Shown here one piece after another: positions 37,028 to 48,600 of a stretch of 64,000 nt of DNA. The notes below the pieces were generated by a model. The model did no database searches and was not told where the DNA came from. It saw nothing but the letters and a program-made list of their open reading frames with translations. The stretch is from Amphibacillus sediminis NBRC 103570. Lineage in GTDB: Bacteria > Bacillota > Bacilli > Bacillales > Amphibacillaceae. The stretch spans positions 122,318 to 186,317 of the forward strand of contig NZ_BCQW01000004.1 of NCBI RefSeq assembly GCF_001552275.1. The letters are read 5' to 3'. The position numbers were made by a program, and so were the translations under genes. The first letter of the stretch is position 1. Every line of letters starts with the position of its first letter.

Positions 37028-37168
37028 GTGAATTTACATGATTATTTTTCCAGATTAATTAAAAATTACCCACTGTTATTCAAAGTTGCTTGTGCATTAA
37101 GTATATGGATATTAATCTACTATTTAGGATTAGCAATAGGAGTGCATATTGCGCATATTTTTCACTAG
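37028..37168 (+). CDS. Small single-helix membrane protein
   Basis: A 46-residue protein starting at GTG behind AGGGGATG, with one long hydrophobic helix (VACALSIWILIYYLGLAIGV). It closes the bacteriocin locus ahead of a strong terminator. It may be a second immunity or maturation helper; the function is unknown. Confidence 0.5.
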   Translation: MNLHDYFSRLIKNYPLLFKVACALSIWILIYYLGLAIGVHIAHIFH

Positions 37169-37294
37169 AAAAATTCTATTTTAAGGTGTAAAGTGAAATT
37201 CATGTGATTAAAAGATACAGAGATGGCTCCTGTATTGGTCCTTGTTAAATTGTAGTGAGCAGAATCTTTGTTGGCAATTTTGTTAAGTTTATCA

Positions 37295-37336
37295 CAAACA
37301 TTCAAGTGCGTTTAGGTGCTTGGATGTTTGTTTTTT
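37295..37336 (+). terminator. Terminator of the bacteriocin locus
   Basis: CAAACATTCAAG (37295-37306) pairs with CTTGGATGTTTG (37319-37330) with one G-U pair, followed by six T. Confidence 0.88.
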
Positions 37337-37571
37337 GGTTATTTGTTTTGGTCAACTGCTTTTAATATAAACTGCATAGTGCAGTAACGATAGTATCGAA
37401 AGTTCCTATAGCTATATGCCCCCGATAGAACCTTAATCTTATTTTTATTCCCTCAATTGTCAATCACTTTTAGAAATGACGATACGTTATTTTGATTATG
37501 CTTGCAACCAATACATTGTGAATCAAGTATTCTTCCCAGGCTAGTTTACGAACCAAGGCAAGCGTGACACA

Positions 37572-37638
37572 GCCCGATTGGTTCAACTAACGTTCAGTAG
37601 GGGAGGGAAAAATCCCCCCACTGAACGAAGTTTCACTA
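37572..37638 (+). repeat. Repeat element copy 1 (short form)
   Basis: GCCCGATTGGTTCAACTAAC leads into CGTTCAGT, a G-rich arm, a short A-rich loop, a C-rich arm and ACTGAACGAAGTTTCAC. It matches the 3' third of the longer copies at 42383 and 52773 but lacks the loop insertion of about 60 bases. The rest of 37337-37804 shows no gene. Confidence 0.75.
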
Positions 37639-37804
37639 AATTTAGATAAACTTAATATACTAATGATATTAGTCGGGGGAAAATATGACTAAAAAAGTAG
37701 CACAAACCATGTTCTGATCTGTACTACCTTTTGTACGTTTTACTCGTTTAATGTGATCCAAACAAAGGTTAGGTTTCCCCTAACAAATTATAGTCGAACT
37801 ATCT

Positions 37805-38422
37805 TTATTGAGTCCCTTTCTTTACCCATTCGGCAACTGTTACGGTACGTTTAGCTTGGTGTTTTACAGCTGCTTTTGCTTGACTTGCATCTTTCATTTT
37901 CCCATCTTCGCCAACAGTGACACTGGTCCCATAAGGATTCCCACCTGCAGCGTTTAATACAGGGTCTGTATATCCTGGTGGTACAATGATTGCACCCCAA
38001 TGCATCATGGATGTATACAGTGCCAAAATGGTCGCTTCTTGTCCGCCGTGCGGATTCTGGGCAGAAGTCATTGCACTAACTACCTTATTTACTGTTTTTC
38101 CAGTTGCCCATAATCCACCTTGGGTATCAAGGAATTGCTTCATTTGGGAGGGTACATTACCAAATCTAGTAGGAACACTGAAAATAATCGCATCTGCCCA
38201 TTCCATATCTTCTGATGTAACAACTGGAATATCCTTTGTAGATTCTGTTGTTCGTTTCCACACTTCATTACCTTGAACGACTGACTCTGATGCTAGTTCT
38301 TGTACCTTAAATACCTTTACATCTGCTCCTGCTTCTTCCGCTCCTTCTTCAGCCCATTTTGCAAGTTGAACATTTGTACCACCCATACTGTAAAAAATAA
38401 CAGCTAATTTCACATTTGCCAT
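37805..38422 (-). CDS. wrbA: NAD(P)H:quinone oxidoreductase WrbA (type IV)
   Basis: The 205 residues form a flavodoxin-like fold with the FMN phosphate loop (IFYSMGGTNVQLAKW), the PTRFGNV loop, and the insert and GGQEATILALY region of WrbA. It reduces quinones by two electrons with NAD(P)H, avoiding semiquinone radicals. It has an AGGAGG site and stands alone on the minus strand. Length is normal for the family. Confidence 0.92.
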   Translation of the reverse strand: MANVKLAVIFYSMGGTNVQLAKWAEEGAEEAGADVKVFKVQELASESVVQGNEVWKRTTESTKDIPVVTSEDMEWADAIIFSVPTRFGNVPSQMKQFLDTQGGLWATGKTVNKVVSAMTSAQNPHGGQEATILALYTSMMHWGAIIVPPGYTDPVLNAAGGNPYGTSVTVGEDGKMKDASQAKAAVKHQAKRTVTVAEWVKKGTQ

Positions 38423-38602
38423 GTTTCTTTCCTCCTTTATCGGTGATTTCCCGAAGATCTTCGAGAAGAAACCTATACTGAATGATCACTTTATATTCTT
38501 TTTAAATTCAGATATATTATTCTTACTTTTTTTAATTTTGGTATTATATTATCTAGACCAGATCTTTGATAAAATCACTATAATGAGTTACTTAATTTTT
38601 TG

Positions 38603-38737
38603 ATGGGGGCAATAACAATTGGTTTAAACAGGACTAAAGTTGGTAAGTGGATTGGACTTGGAGCGAAAATTGAGGGGAGTGATCCATTGATTTTCACTGG
38701 ATATTTACACATGGATATAGTTAAAAAGTTTATATAG
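38603..38737 (+). other. Short unrecognised ORF, probable gene remnant
   Basis: A 44-codon frame (MGAITIGLNRTKVGKW start, FTGYLHMDIVKKFI end) with no ribosome binding site, preceded by AT-rich DNA. It reads like the C-terminus of a larger lost protein. The rest of 38423-38791 has no supported gene. Confidence 0.25.
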
Positions 38738-38791
38738 AAGATAAAGCTTTATGCTATAATCATCAAAAGAAGGCAGGAAAAGGGAGGGGCT

Positions 38792-39322
38792 ATGAAATTA
38801 CTACCCAATATCTTAACATTGATTAGAATTTTCTTGTCTGTTCCATTGTGGTTTATCTCACCATTAAGCTTAAGCTGGTTACTTGTTTATTTAATTTGCG
38901 GGATCACAGATGTTTTAGACGGGTATTTTGCTCGAAAATATAATCTTACAAGCAATACGGGGGCGACATTAGATAGTATTGCGGATTTCATCATGGTAAT
39001 TCTTGTATCATGCGTGTTGTTTACAAACTATAGCATTCCAATACAACTTATAATATTATTGGTATTTGTCTTTTTTACTAGAAGTATTTCAATAATAATT
39101 GGGTTTATTCGATATAAAAAACTAGTATTATTGCATACTTATCTAAATAAATTAGCAGGCGCAGTTATATTCATTATCACCCCTCTCTATTTCCTTTATC
39201 CCAATTTTCGCTTCTCCTTATTTATAGTAATTAGTTTATTTACTATCATACCGGCTATGGAAGAACTATTTATAAATTTGACTTCTAAAGAGTTAAATCT
39301 GAATATAAAAAGTATTCTTTGA
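38792..39322 (+). CDS. CDP-alcohol phosphatidyltransferase family protein
   Basis: A 176-residue membrane enzyme with about five helices and the family signature DG-x2-AR-x8-G-x3-D-x3-D (DGYFAR, then GATLDSIAD), whose Asp residues bind the metal and CDP. These enzymes swap CMP of a CDP-lipid for an alcohol such as glycerol-3-phosphate, inositol or serine. It resembles a short PgsA paralogue. The alcohol used cannot be read from sequence. It is preceded by GGGAGGGG and followed by a terminator. Confidence 0.82.
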   Translation: MKLLPNILTLIRIFLSVPLWFISPLSLSWLLVYLICGITDVLDGYFARKYNLTSNTGATLDSIADFIMVILVSCVLFTNYSIPIQLIILLVFVFFTRSISIIIGFIRYKKLVLLHTYLNKLAGAVIFIITPLYFLYPNFRFSLFIVISLFTIIPAMEELFINLTSKELNLNIKSIL

Positions 39323-39323
39323 G

Positions 39324-39359
39324 AGTGCTTAGCTTAATAAGGTGCAAGGCACTTTTTTT
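39324..39359 (+). terminator. Terminator of the phosphatidyltransferase gene
   Basis: AGTGC (from 39325) pairs with GCACT before a run of seven T. Additional wobble pairs extend the stem. Confidence 0.7.
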
Positions 39360-39447
39360 CTTATTTAACCATCGAAGATTACTTTAAGCAGGATTATACC
39401 GCTTAATGATCGATTAACTTAAAAACAATTAAATTTGGAGGGCAACT

Positions 39448-39680
39448 ATGAAATTAGTATTTATATTCGGGCCTCAAGCAGTTGGCAAAATAGCAGTAAG
39501 GCAGGAGTTACAAAAGATAACTGCATTAAAACTCCTCCATAATCATATGACCATTGATTTACTTGCGCCAATCTTCAGGTTTAATTCAGAAATGTGGAGA
39601 TTAGTAGAGCTGTTTCGGAGAAATATTTGAGGCAGTCGTAAAGAGTGATCTAAAACTACAAAATCAGTTGAAAAAATAGG
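39448..39680 (+). pseudogene. P-loop kinase (shikimate-kinase-like), broken
   Basis: The first 60 residues have the P-loop GPQAVGK and the LLHNHMTIDLL stretch of a Bacillus-type AAA/shikimate-kinase-like family of about 180 residues. The frame stops at 39630; a few more residues continue in another frame and the C-terminal two thirds are missing. An unrelated reading frame (ERLAFCYYQLVDVV) follows to about 39805. The gene is dead. Confidence 0.65.
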
Positions 39681-39864
39681 ATTTGCCCTTGAATCAGAAT
39701 AAAGTGAAGGAATTGTTTCGTTTAAGTGAAGAACGGTTAGCATTTTGTTACTACCAGCTGGTAGATGTGGTGAGTCTATTCATTGATTATAGTGATATGA
39801 TATAAATGGAGGGTTTAGTTAGTAAGAGGCTTTCTAAATATAAAGATAAAGGAGGAATAGCTAA

Positions 39865-40323
39865 ATGGAAACTAGCTTTTTAAAGTTAAGTGAATATGAG
39901 GAAATGAAAGCATTATTTTTAGATGTGTTCTCAAGAGAACCTTGGTTTGACAAATGGAAAGACGAAAAACAAGTCGACTTATACTTAAAAGACCTGATAG
40001 ATAATAAAAACTCATTGTCACTCGTCTTTTTTGATGAAAATAAAAAGCTAGTTGGTGGCTCATTAGGGTATGTGTTTAACTGGTGGGAAGGTCGCGAATA
40101 TTTTATTAAGGAATTCTTTGTCTCAAAGGAAAAACAAAATCAAGGGATAGGTAGTATGTTTCTTACCCAAATAAGTGATATTTTGAAAGGCGAAGAAATA
40201 AAACATATCTGGTTAGCTACAGAAAGGACTGTATCAGCATATCATTTTTATCATAAAAATGGCTTTACAGAATTAAAAGATTCAGCCTTTCTAATGAAAA
40301 AAGTGTTTAACGACAATGGTTAG
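39865..40323 (+). CDS. GNAT family N-acetyltransferase
   Basis: The protein is 152 residues of the GNAT fold. Acetyl-CoA binding is at the motif EKQNQGIGSMFL (about 92-103), with the beta-bulge strand FVS just before and the C-terminal YHFYHKNGF element near 130-140. Strong AAAGGAGGAA site. The acetyl acceptor is unknown. It follows a decayed kinase gene in a run of small accessory genes. Confidence 0.82.
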   Translation: METSFLKLSEYEEMKALFLDVFSREPWFDKWKDEKQVDLYLKDLIDNKNSLSLVFFDENKKLVGGSLGYVFNWWEGREYFIKEFFVSKEKQNQGIGSMFLTQISDILKGEEIKHIWLATERTVSAYHFYHKNGFTELKDSAFLMKKVFNDNG

Positions 40324-40457
40324 GTCAAAAAAATAATATTTGTTACATAATTGGCTAACTCAAGAGTCCGTGCTTCATGTAATGGGCGGCTAATTAACAG
40401 TGAAATAAATGGATCAAAACATCAATGATTTTAACATAGCAAAGGGGACATTTGAGA

Positions 40458-41117
40458 ATGCAAAATCTAAAAAAAGTTTTTTATGTTAGTATTATCCTAC
40501 TTTTGTTGGCGGGATGCGCTGGTCGTAAAGACGAAGAACCTGCAACTGATCCCTCAGGTTCTACGCTAGAAGCAGCTAATGGACAAACAATCGAACCAGA
40601 TCAAAGTGAATCTCACAATAAACAAGAGGAATCGAAGTCAGATCATGAACAGGGTAACACTTCAGATCAATCGATTGATTACGATAATGACTCAAATGTA
40701 AGCAGTAAGCAAGATAGTGAAGCTTTAGCTCAGTATTCGAGTGAACAGATTGAGTACGCTCGGGTATGGCTGCAACTAGGACCAAATCAAGAGGTAGATG
40801 AACTGAATGTTCGGCATATTTCTGCTGGTGAATTAATTAATCCTAATGATGACACAAGTGCACGCTACCCAGAAGATGTTATCCAATTATCCGGCTCTCG
40901 TTCAATAGATGGCTCAGTTACTTATAGCGGCAATGGAGATGGCACCATTAATGTATACAACGTTCCCTTGCGCTGGGAGTCTCCTGCTGATGTAGATGAA
41001 AACTTCATGCAAGAATACACAAAGGATATTATTGAACATACAGAGTTAGTCAACGTTAACTTAGGTAGTAATCAAGAAGTTATCAAATTAATCAACGTTC
41101 TTAATGTTAGTGGTTAA
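40458..41117 (+). CDS. Secreted lipoprotein of unknown function
   Basis: About 219 residues with a lipoprotein signal peptide and lipobox LAGC. An acidic, low-complexity Glu/Ser/Asp/Gln linker (roughly residues 25-90) follows, then a C-terminal domain beginning SSEQIEYARVWLQLG. It will be tethered outside the membrane. ATG 40458 is chosen, though TTG 40452 is closer to the GGGG site. The domain is conserved-looking but not one I can name. Confidence 0.6.
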   Translation: MQNLKKVFYVSIILLLLAGCAGRKDEEPATDPSGSTLEAANGQTIEPDQSESHNKQEESKSDHEQGNTSDQSIDYDNDSNVSSKQDSEALAQYSSEQIEYARVWLQLGPNQEVDELNVRHISAGELINPNDDTSARYPEDVIQLSGSRSIDGSVTYSGNGDGTINVYNVPLRWESPADVDENFMQEYTKDIIEHTELVNVNLGSNQEVIKLINVLNVSG

Positions 41118-41156
41118 GTTAGTGCTTTGCTTGGATAAGGAAAGAGGGAGACTGAA

Positions 41157-41708
41157 TTGATCATAGATTCACAGGAATTTCAACATCATCATATCAGTTA
41201 TATAATAAGGTCAGCGAAAGCGAGTGATGCAAAAAGCTTGTCCGAAGTTCGGTTGCAGATCGATGGTGAAACGGAATATATGGATAGAGAGAAAGGTGAG
41301 GCAGTCATAGACGAAATTGGTTTTAAACAGCTAATCGAAGCAGATAGTAAAAAGCCCCATCATCTATTTTTAGTTTGCGAAGCAAATGGTAGGGTAGTGG
41401 GTTTCTCAAGGTGCGTCGGTAGTCCGTTAAAAAGAATGTCTCATAAAGTGGAGTTTGGTATTTGTGTTTTAAAGGATTTTTGGGGATATGGCATCGGTAC
41501 AAATCTTTTAAAGAGAACAATAAAATGGGCTGATAAAAATAATGTTAAAAAGATAGCTTTGACTGTACTTGAAACCAATGCAAAAGCGATAAAGCTTTAT
41601 CAAAACTACGGTTTTGAAGAAGAAGGAATTTTGAGAGGAGATAAGCGATTATCTGATGGGAAATACTATAATACTGTAATAATGGGGAGATTTAACGACG
41701 ATAACTAG
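41157..41708 (+). CDS. GNAT family N-acetyltransferase (RimI/PaiA-like)
   Basis: A 183-residue GNAT enzyme. The acetyl-CoA site is the phrase FWGYGIGTNLLKR (about 107-119), followed by VLETNAKAIKLYQNYGFEEEG, the typical N-terminal-amine acetyltransferase end. It starts at TTG behind AAAGAGGGA and follows the lipoprotein gene by 39 bases. Substrate unknown. Confidence 0.85.
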   Translation: MIIDSQEFQHHHISYIIRSAKASDAKSLSEVRLQIDGETEYMDREKGEAVIDEIGFKQLIEADSKKPHHLFLVCEANGRVVGFSRCVGSPLKRMSHKVEFGICVLKDFWGYGIGTNLLKRTIKWADKNNVKKIALTVLETNAKAIKLYQNYGFEEEGILRGDKRLSDGKYYNTVIMGRFNDDN

Positions 41709-41868
41709 GAGAGAGCTAGAAAAATTTAGCTTCGCCTCAGGGTTATTAACTTGTTTTAGCAGAAGTCTCCCACTACTATGAGTGGAGATGAACGCCTATT
41801 TATCATCCCTACAGAGAGGGTTCAAACATCAGGCTAAATAAAGGAAAGCCTCCAACAGATGCCACAGA

Positions 41869-41955
41869 TTTTCAGCGGAAATATATCGAGCTTCGCTTGA
41901 TAAAATTTGGGCATACATCCCCCAAGATGCATTTGATTTCCTTAAACCGAAATAA
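41869..41955 (+). pseudogene. Unidentified gene remnant (C-terminus)
   Basis: A frame ending at TAA 41953-41955 reads FSAEIYRASLDKIWAYIP and then QDAFDFLKPK, directly before a terminator. The upstream part lies in another frame. It looks like the end of a lost gene that I cannot name. The remainder of 41709-42382 contains no other supported gene. Confidence 0.3.
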
Positions 41956-41957
41956 AA

Positions 41958-41992
41958 AGCTCAAGAAGATTTTCCGCTGCTTGAGTTTTTTT
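41958..41992 (+). terminator. Terminator after the gene remnant
   Basis: CTCAAG (41960-41965) pairs with CTTGAG (41980-41985), extended by A/T pairs, with a run of seven T. Confidence 0.8.
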
Positions 41993-42382
41993 AGGTTAAA
42001 GGAGTATATCGACACTTTACGTTATATGATAACAATTTCATGCAGAACTTATGAGAAAAATGTTAAACTATATATTAATTTTTGCAAAATTATGATAATA
42101 TAAAATTGAAATACTAATAATTTGTTTTACGTCAAAATTTTGGTTAAATCCCATACTGGTTCTACATTTTTAACAAATACTAATATTATTCTTTTTGAGT
42201 AAACCTTATTTTTATCAACACTCATATTACTTTTCTCATTGGGATTTGCACCACAAGACAACTACTTCTCGGTATTTTTTAAACTTATTAATCTGTTATG
42301 TATTTAAACTGTCATTTGAAGGGGAGGTGTTTTCCTACGTAATAGACTAGCATATATCCTAAATCACTAGAAAGCTGGATTA

Positions 42383-42630
42383 TATCGCAGCTAACTGGCT
42401 GGGGCAGCGATTACTCGCCCCATTGAAGGGCTTTTGTAAGGCTCCCAGTTCAAGAAATAAGGGAACACGTCATGTCTATGTGGGAGATTCAACAGCCAGT
42501 AACGGCCCGATTGGTTCAACTAACGTTCGTTGGGGGAGAGAGGAGGCTGACTAAGTTCGCGACATCGTGTCTTAACGTTTGCACGAGCACATCCTATGCG
42601 TCGCCCTCCACTGAACGAAATTTCACTTTT
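42383..42630 (+). repeat. Repeat element copy 2 (long form, about 248 bp)
   Basis: Closely similar over its whole length to the copy at 52773. Landmarks are TATCGCAG, GCGATTACTCGCCCCAT, AACACGTCATGTCTA, GGCCCGATTGGTTCAAC and the closing ACTGAACGAAATTTCAC. Several internal stretches can pair (CTCCCA with TGGGAG; the GTTC-GGGGG arm with the CCACTGAAC arm). The order of hairpins resembles a TnpB-type guide RNA with an IS605 right end, but no transposase gene is attached. It stands 50 bases before the adhesin gene. Confidence 0.8.
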
Positions 42631-42681
42631 TAGTTCGCAGAAGAGGTAATTATAATAGACAAAGATGGGGATGGATGAGCA

Positions 42682-45600
42682 ATGAAAAGATTTTTTTCGT
42701 TAATACTAATTTTTATGATCATTAGTAGTCAATTTAGTCCGCCAATTATTATGATAGCCAATAGTATGTTAGACACTAGTCACATTAAAATTGAAATTGA
42801 AGAAGGTGCCAGTCAGGATTTAGCTATTCTAGATGTTTTAGCCGGAGAGTCAATAGATAAAATAGCTTTAATCCTGCCAGAAGGGGTAGAATTCAATGAA
42901 AGCGCTACTATTAGTGAAAGCCAAGAGGGTCAACATTTAACCTATGATGCTAATCATCATCAAGTCACAATTATATTTGATGTCGAGGCGCCTAATGACT
43001 TTAAACTGGTATTAAATCACTTAGCCGAAGGTATGCATCAGCTCTCTGCTATTGGATATCAGGCTGGCTCTGATGTAACGAGCGAAATTTTCATCTTTGA
43101 GATTGTTGGAAACGATCAAGACTTCAATGAAAAAGAAGACAATGTTGTTGTGAAACAAGAGAGTGAACTAGAACAGAGTCAATCTAATGAAAATGCCAAA
43201 TTAGTGGTGGATGATTTAGAATCTGAAGTGGAAAAGAATGAAACAAATGGTGAAAATATTTTTGTCCCATATGTTGGTAACTTGAATGTGGATTTAGATA
43301 TTTCTCCACTGCGAGAAACGATTTTATCAGGAAATGATGCAGTATATCGAATTGTATTAAAGCTTACTGGCTCCCGTACTGAATATACCGATGCCACTAT
43401 TGTCATTGATTTGCCAGTTGGCGATCATATCCAATTTAACCAATTGACTAGTGACCTAATCATTGCAGGGGTTGAACCAATTTTTGATTCAGATACTAAT
43501 CAATTAATTTATCAATTCGATTCAATTGCAGCAGGACAAACCTATGAAAATATAATCAGGCTTTCAACTGAAAATGGCTATATTGTGGATGGTACTGCAT
43601 TAGATGTAACAGCATCTTTTGTGGCTAATGAGCAAGTAGAGTTAACTGACTCAGCTACTATAATGGTAGAAGCAACTAATCCAATTTCTTTATCGAAAAG
43701 CTATAAAAGAACTCTAGGAAATAACCTTAATATCCCAACCCCAAATTCGCAAACGGTTTGGGAGATCACTATCGATGTCCCAAAGAATAATCTGGGACAA
43801 CACTATATTGATGAGAATGAACACATAACAATTGTAGATACGTTGCCTCCAGGTCTTGCCTATCATTCAACTATAAGTGGTCCTGAGCCTGAACAAAATG
43901 GAAATGAGCTTATCTGGACATTTGATGCTCCTAGCTTTGAGGAGCAAGAACAATCGACTAACCAACTCTTTACAGAAAAAATTGAAGTGATGTTGGTTGT
44001 AGGAAGTGGAACTATAGACGAAACCCTTACCAATCAAGTTGTCGGTGAATTAGTCTTTGTTGGTAACCACAGCGACAGTGTGTCGGCATCTGATTCGATC
44101 GTGGTTGTTGATTCCGATACGGCTAATGGAGATATTACCGGTACTTGGTATGTTCCACAGCATCTTGGACCAGCGAATGGAGAGGGTGGTGTTGCTAGTG
44201 CTTCAAATAGAAATCCAAATCCGATTGTATACGATGATGCCCTACTTGCTTTTTCGCATGGAATAGCACCACTTCCAGAAAGTCAATATGGTGATTTTCA
44301 ACAGTATACAACATCCTATTATATTGACCGTCATTTAATTTTCAAAGAGCTTCGTACACCTAGAGGCTTTGTCTTTAGACCAAATGCTAATTATCCAAGT
44401 GGGGTACCTTTACGAGATGACCCTGTGTTTAATATTGAGGCAACGGTTAACGGGGTAAGACAACTACTTGTTGAAAATGCTGAGACTTCTCGAACCTACA
44501 ATCGTTCAGAATTAGGAATTGAAACAGATGATTTAGTGACTGAAATACATTTGAACTTTACGTATGCCCCTAGCGGTATGCTAAACAATGGCTTAGCGAC
44601 CTACTATTTTGATGTTTCGCCTGGATATGTCGGTCCAGTTACTAATACATGGGATGTTTATGGTGTAAATGGAGCTGGCCGTTCATTTGCAAATAGCTAT
44701 AATAACGATCCTCTAGCGGGGGCAAGGTCAGCCGTCATCGCTCCTAAACCAACAGATCAGCCGCCAATAGCAACGGTTGGAGTCGAGCTTATTGAACATG
44801 TTGGCGGTCAGGTTATGGTAGGAGAGAATCGCATGCGTGTTGACTTAAATACACAAAATAGTTCAACTTTAGCCATGACAGGTGCTTTAGAAACTGTCGT
44901 TCTTTTACCATACGGTGTGAAATTGGCCGAGCAAACGAATGAGGCTTTTATAGATGCCGATGGTCGTTCAACGTTAGAATCAACCGGGGCAATTGGTGGC
45001 GACTTTGAAGTTTTAAGTGATAGTTATAATGCCAGCGGTCGCCAGCTCGTTAAGTTTACCTGGTATGACCATTTATTGCGGCCTGGCCAATCCGTTTACG
45101 CTGAGATCGACTTGGAAATAGATAGCATAGCACCTAGTTCTCTATTATTTGAAGTATATGGCTTCTCAGGAGATAATGAGCTAGCTGTGCCCAGTGTAAG
45201 TGATCCAGCTTTAACAGATACTGTGCTGCAAACAGATACTGGGGATTTGAATGACAATGGTAATGAAGATCAACCGCGAATAAGGTCAGGGAATATTTAT
45301 TCCATCAGTGGAAACTACAATATCCAAACTGAAAAACTTGTTAGAGGTCAATTGGATAACGACTTTTCCCACTTCGGTAAAACTGTACCCGGAGGTTCAA
45401 TTGATTATCGTTTAATATTGAGCAACACTACGAGTCGAGATATTTCATTTCTAACACTTATTGACGTGCTACCTTCAATAGGTGATTTAGGTATTACAGA
45501 TAATATTGATCGTGGTAGCCAATTCACACCTAATCTTTCAGGTCCGATTCAATTACCTATTGAATGGGAAGAGTTAGTGAACGTCTATTATAGTAGTGCC

Positions 45601-48600
45601 AAAAATCCATATCGAGATGATTTAATTCAAAATACTATTTATCCTGATTCTACAGAGCAGCTATCTAATCCATCAGGCTCTGAAAACCCTGACTGGGTAC
45701 TAGAAGCAAATGTAGCAGATTGGTCTGAAATTCATTCTTTTAAAATAGAGCTTAAGGATGATACAGAATGGATAGCAGGACAAGACATGGTGATTGAATA
45801 TACAATGCAAGCTCCTTTATGGTCTGAGGTTTCTGAGGATATTCTTGATCCAACTGTTGACCCAGCTACTCGAGCTGCGTGGAACTCGTTTGCCATTGCA
45901 ACCGACAATGGACAGCCAGTTGAACCATTACGCGTGGGCATTTATATGGAATATGATAATTCAGTTCTTCTTTCTAAGGTCGATGAGGAAGGTGAAACGT
46001 TAGAAGGAGTAGTATTTGATTTAGTAAATGAGCAAGAAGAAGTAGTGTTGTCGGGGTTAACGACTAATGAAGAGGGAGTTATTTCTGTCGAAAATCTTCA
46101 GCCTGGTCGCTATGCCTTTATCGAAACCGATACATTACCAGGCTATCAGTTAGACCCAACTCCTATTCCTTTTACCATTGAATTTTCTCAACAAGAGCAG
46201 ATTGAAGTAGTAAAAGTCAATGAATATGCGACAGGATCAGTTGAATTGACTAAGTTAGGAGAAGACAATGATGGGTTACAAGGGGCTGTTTTTACGCTTG
46301 TTAATGAAGATGGTGATGTAATAGAAACAGGTTTAACAACAAATGAGCAAGGTATTTTAATTGTTGAAGAGCTTAAGCCTGGCAATTATGCTTTTATTGA
46401 AACTGAAGCTCCATTTGGACATGAAATAGACCCAACTCCTATTGAATTTGAAATCGTTTTTAATCAACAAGACGTCCTGCAAATCGAAACTATTAACGAA
46501 CAAGCGCGGGGATCTGTATTATTAATTAAAGAGGGAGAAGATGGCTCGCTATTGGAGGGCGTTACGTTTGAGTTACAAGATCAAGAAGGACAAACCCTAC
46601 AAACCGATCTAAGAACGGATGCAGATGGTGAGTTATATATTAGTGATTTAAAGCCTGGTTATTATCAGTTAGTTGAAACTGCTTCAATTCCTGGCTATGA
46701 GCTGGATACAAGTCCCATAGAATTTGAGATTGAACTTGGTCAGTCTCAAACCTTAGAGCTTACCTTTGTTAATCCACTTTCTACTGGTTCGGTTCAACTA
46801 CTTAAAGTAGGTGAAGATGATGAATCATTGGCTGGGGCTGTTTTTACCCTAGTAGATAACTTAGGGGAAGAAATTGAAATAGGGTTAAGGACCGATGACG
46901 ACGGTCTTTTGATGGTAGATAACCTTAAACCAGGTGAATATGCCTTTATTGAGACTGAGGCACCATTTGGATACCAGTTAAATGAGACACCAATTCCCTT
47001 TGAAATTGTGTTTAATCAACAAGAGACAATTGAGGTAGAGGTTGTAAATAATTATATACCTAGTTCCTTTGAATTAACAAAAGAGGGAGAAAACGGTACC
47101 TTCTTAGAAGGGGCTGTGTTCGAGCTTCAAGACGGAGCAGGAAATACCCTTCAAACCAATTTGATGACAGATGAAAATGGCAAATTGTTGATTACAGGTT
47201 TAACTCCTGGTGCATACCAGTTAATTGAAACAGCGACTCTACCGGGTTATGAACTTGATTCAACCCCAATTGAGTTTGAAATCGGCTTAGGACAAACTGA
47301 GGTTACAGAGGTCACTTTTGTTAATAACTTGACGCCAGGTTCAGTTCAGCTTAACAAAGTTAGTGAATTAGGAGAAGCACTGGAAGGGGCTATATTTACT
47401 CTAGTTGATGATCTAGGGGAAGAAATTGAAACAGACTTAAGAACAGACGCTGAGGGAATTTTGCTTATAGAAAACCTATTGCCAGGTCAATATAGCTTAA
47501 TAGAGACCGAAGCACCATTTGGTTATGAATTAGATAGCCGCCCAATAACTTTTGAAATTGACTTTGATCAACAAACTGTTATAGAGTTGGAATTTGAAAA
47601 TGAACAATCAACTGGAGCTGTTCAGTTAATTAAGGAAGATGAGGACGGCAAGCGTCTAGAAGGGGTTGCATTTGAACTTCAGGATTCAGACGGGAATATT
47701 TTACAGGAAGATTTAATAACTAATTCTGATGGAAGGTTACTGATTGAAGACTTGAAACCGGGTAATTATCAACTTGTTGAGACAGCAACAATTCCTGGTT
47801 ATGATCTTGATACGAGTCCCATTGAATTTGAAATTGAACTTGGTCAGTTAGAAACTGTAGAGGTTCATTTTATTAATCCGCTAACACCGGGTGCTTTTCA
47901 GTTATTAAAAGTAGGTGAGGGTGGAGAGACATTAGCTGGGGCTATGTTTACCCTGTTTGATTCAGATGGAAATGAAATGTTAACAAATCTTGAAACTGAT
48001 GAACAAGGGCTGTTAGTCGTTGAGGATTTAAAACCAGGTCAGTACACACTTGTTGAAACACAAGCTCCATTTGGTTTCCAGTTAGATGATACACCAATTG
48101 AATTTGAGATTGCTTTTAATCAACAAGAAATACTGGAATTGGTAATGGAGAATCTTTATACACCGAGTGCCTTTGAGTTAGTGAAAGAGGGAGAAGATGG
48201 TGTGCTTTTAGAGGGGGTTGTATTCGAGCTTCAAGACGGAGAAGGAAATACATTACAGACGGATTTAGTTACGAATGAAAATGGTCGGCTACTGATTTCA
48301 AATTTAAATCCAGGTATTTACAAATTAATAGAAATTGAAACAATCCCAGGCTATGATTTAGATCAGACGCCAATTGAATTCGAGATAGGTTTAGGCGAGT
48401 CTCAGGTTAGTGAGTTTACCTTTGTTAATACACTCACACCGGGTTCAGTTGAATTAATTAAAATAGATGAAAAAGGAGCTACGCTTGAAGGGGCTGTTTT
48501 TACGCTTGTTAATGAAGATGGTGATGAAATAGACACAGGTTTAACCACAAATGAGCAAGGTATCTTACTAGTTGAAGAGCTTAAGCCCGGTAATTATGCC

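Noticed and set aside
38421..38603. 60-codon AT-rich open frame after wrbA
   Set aside because: Low-complexity hydrophobic translation with no credible ribosome binding site; overlaps the wrbA start.
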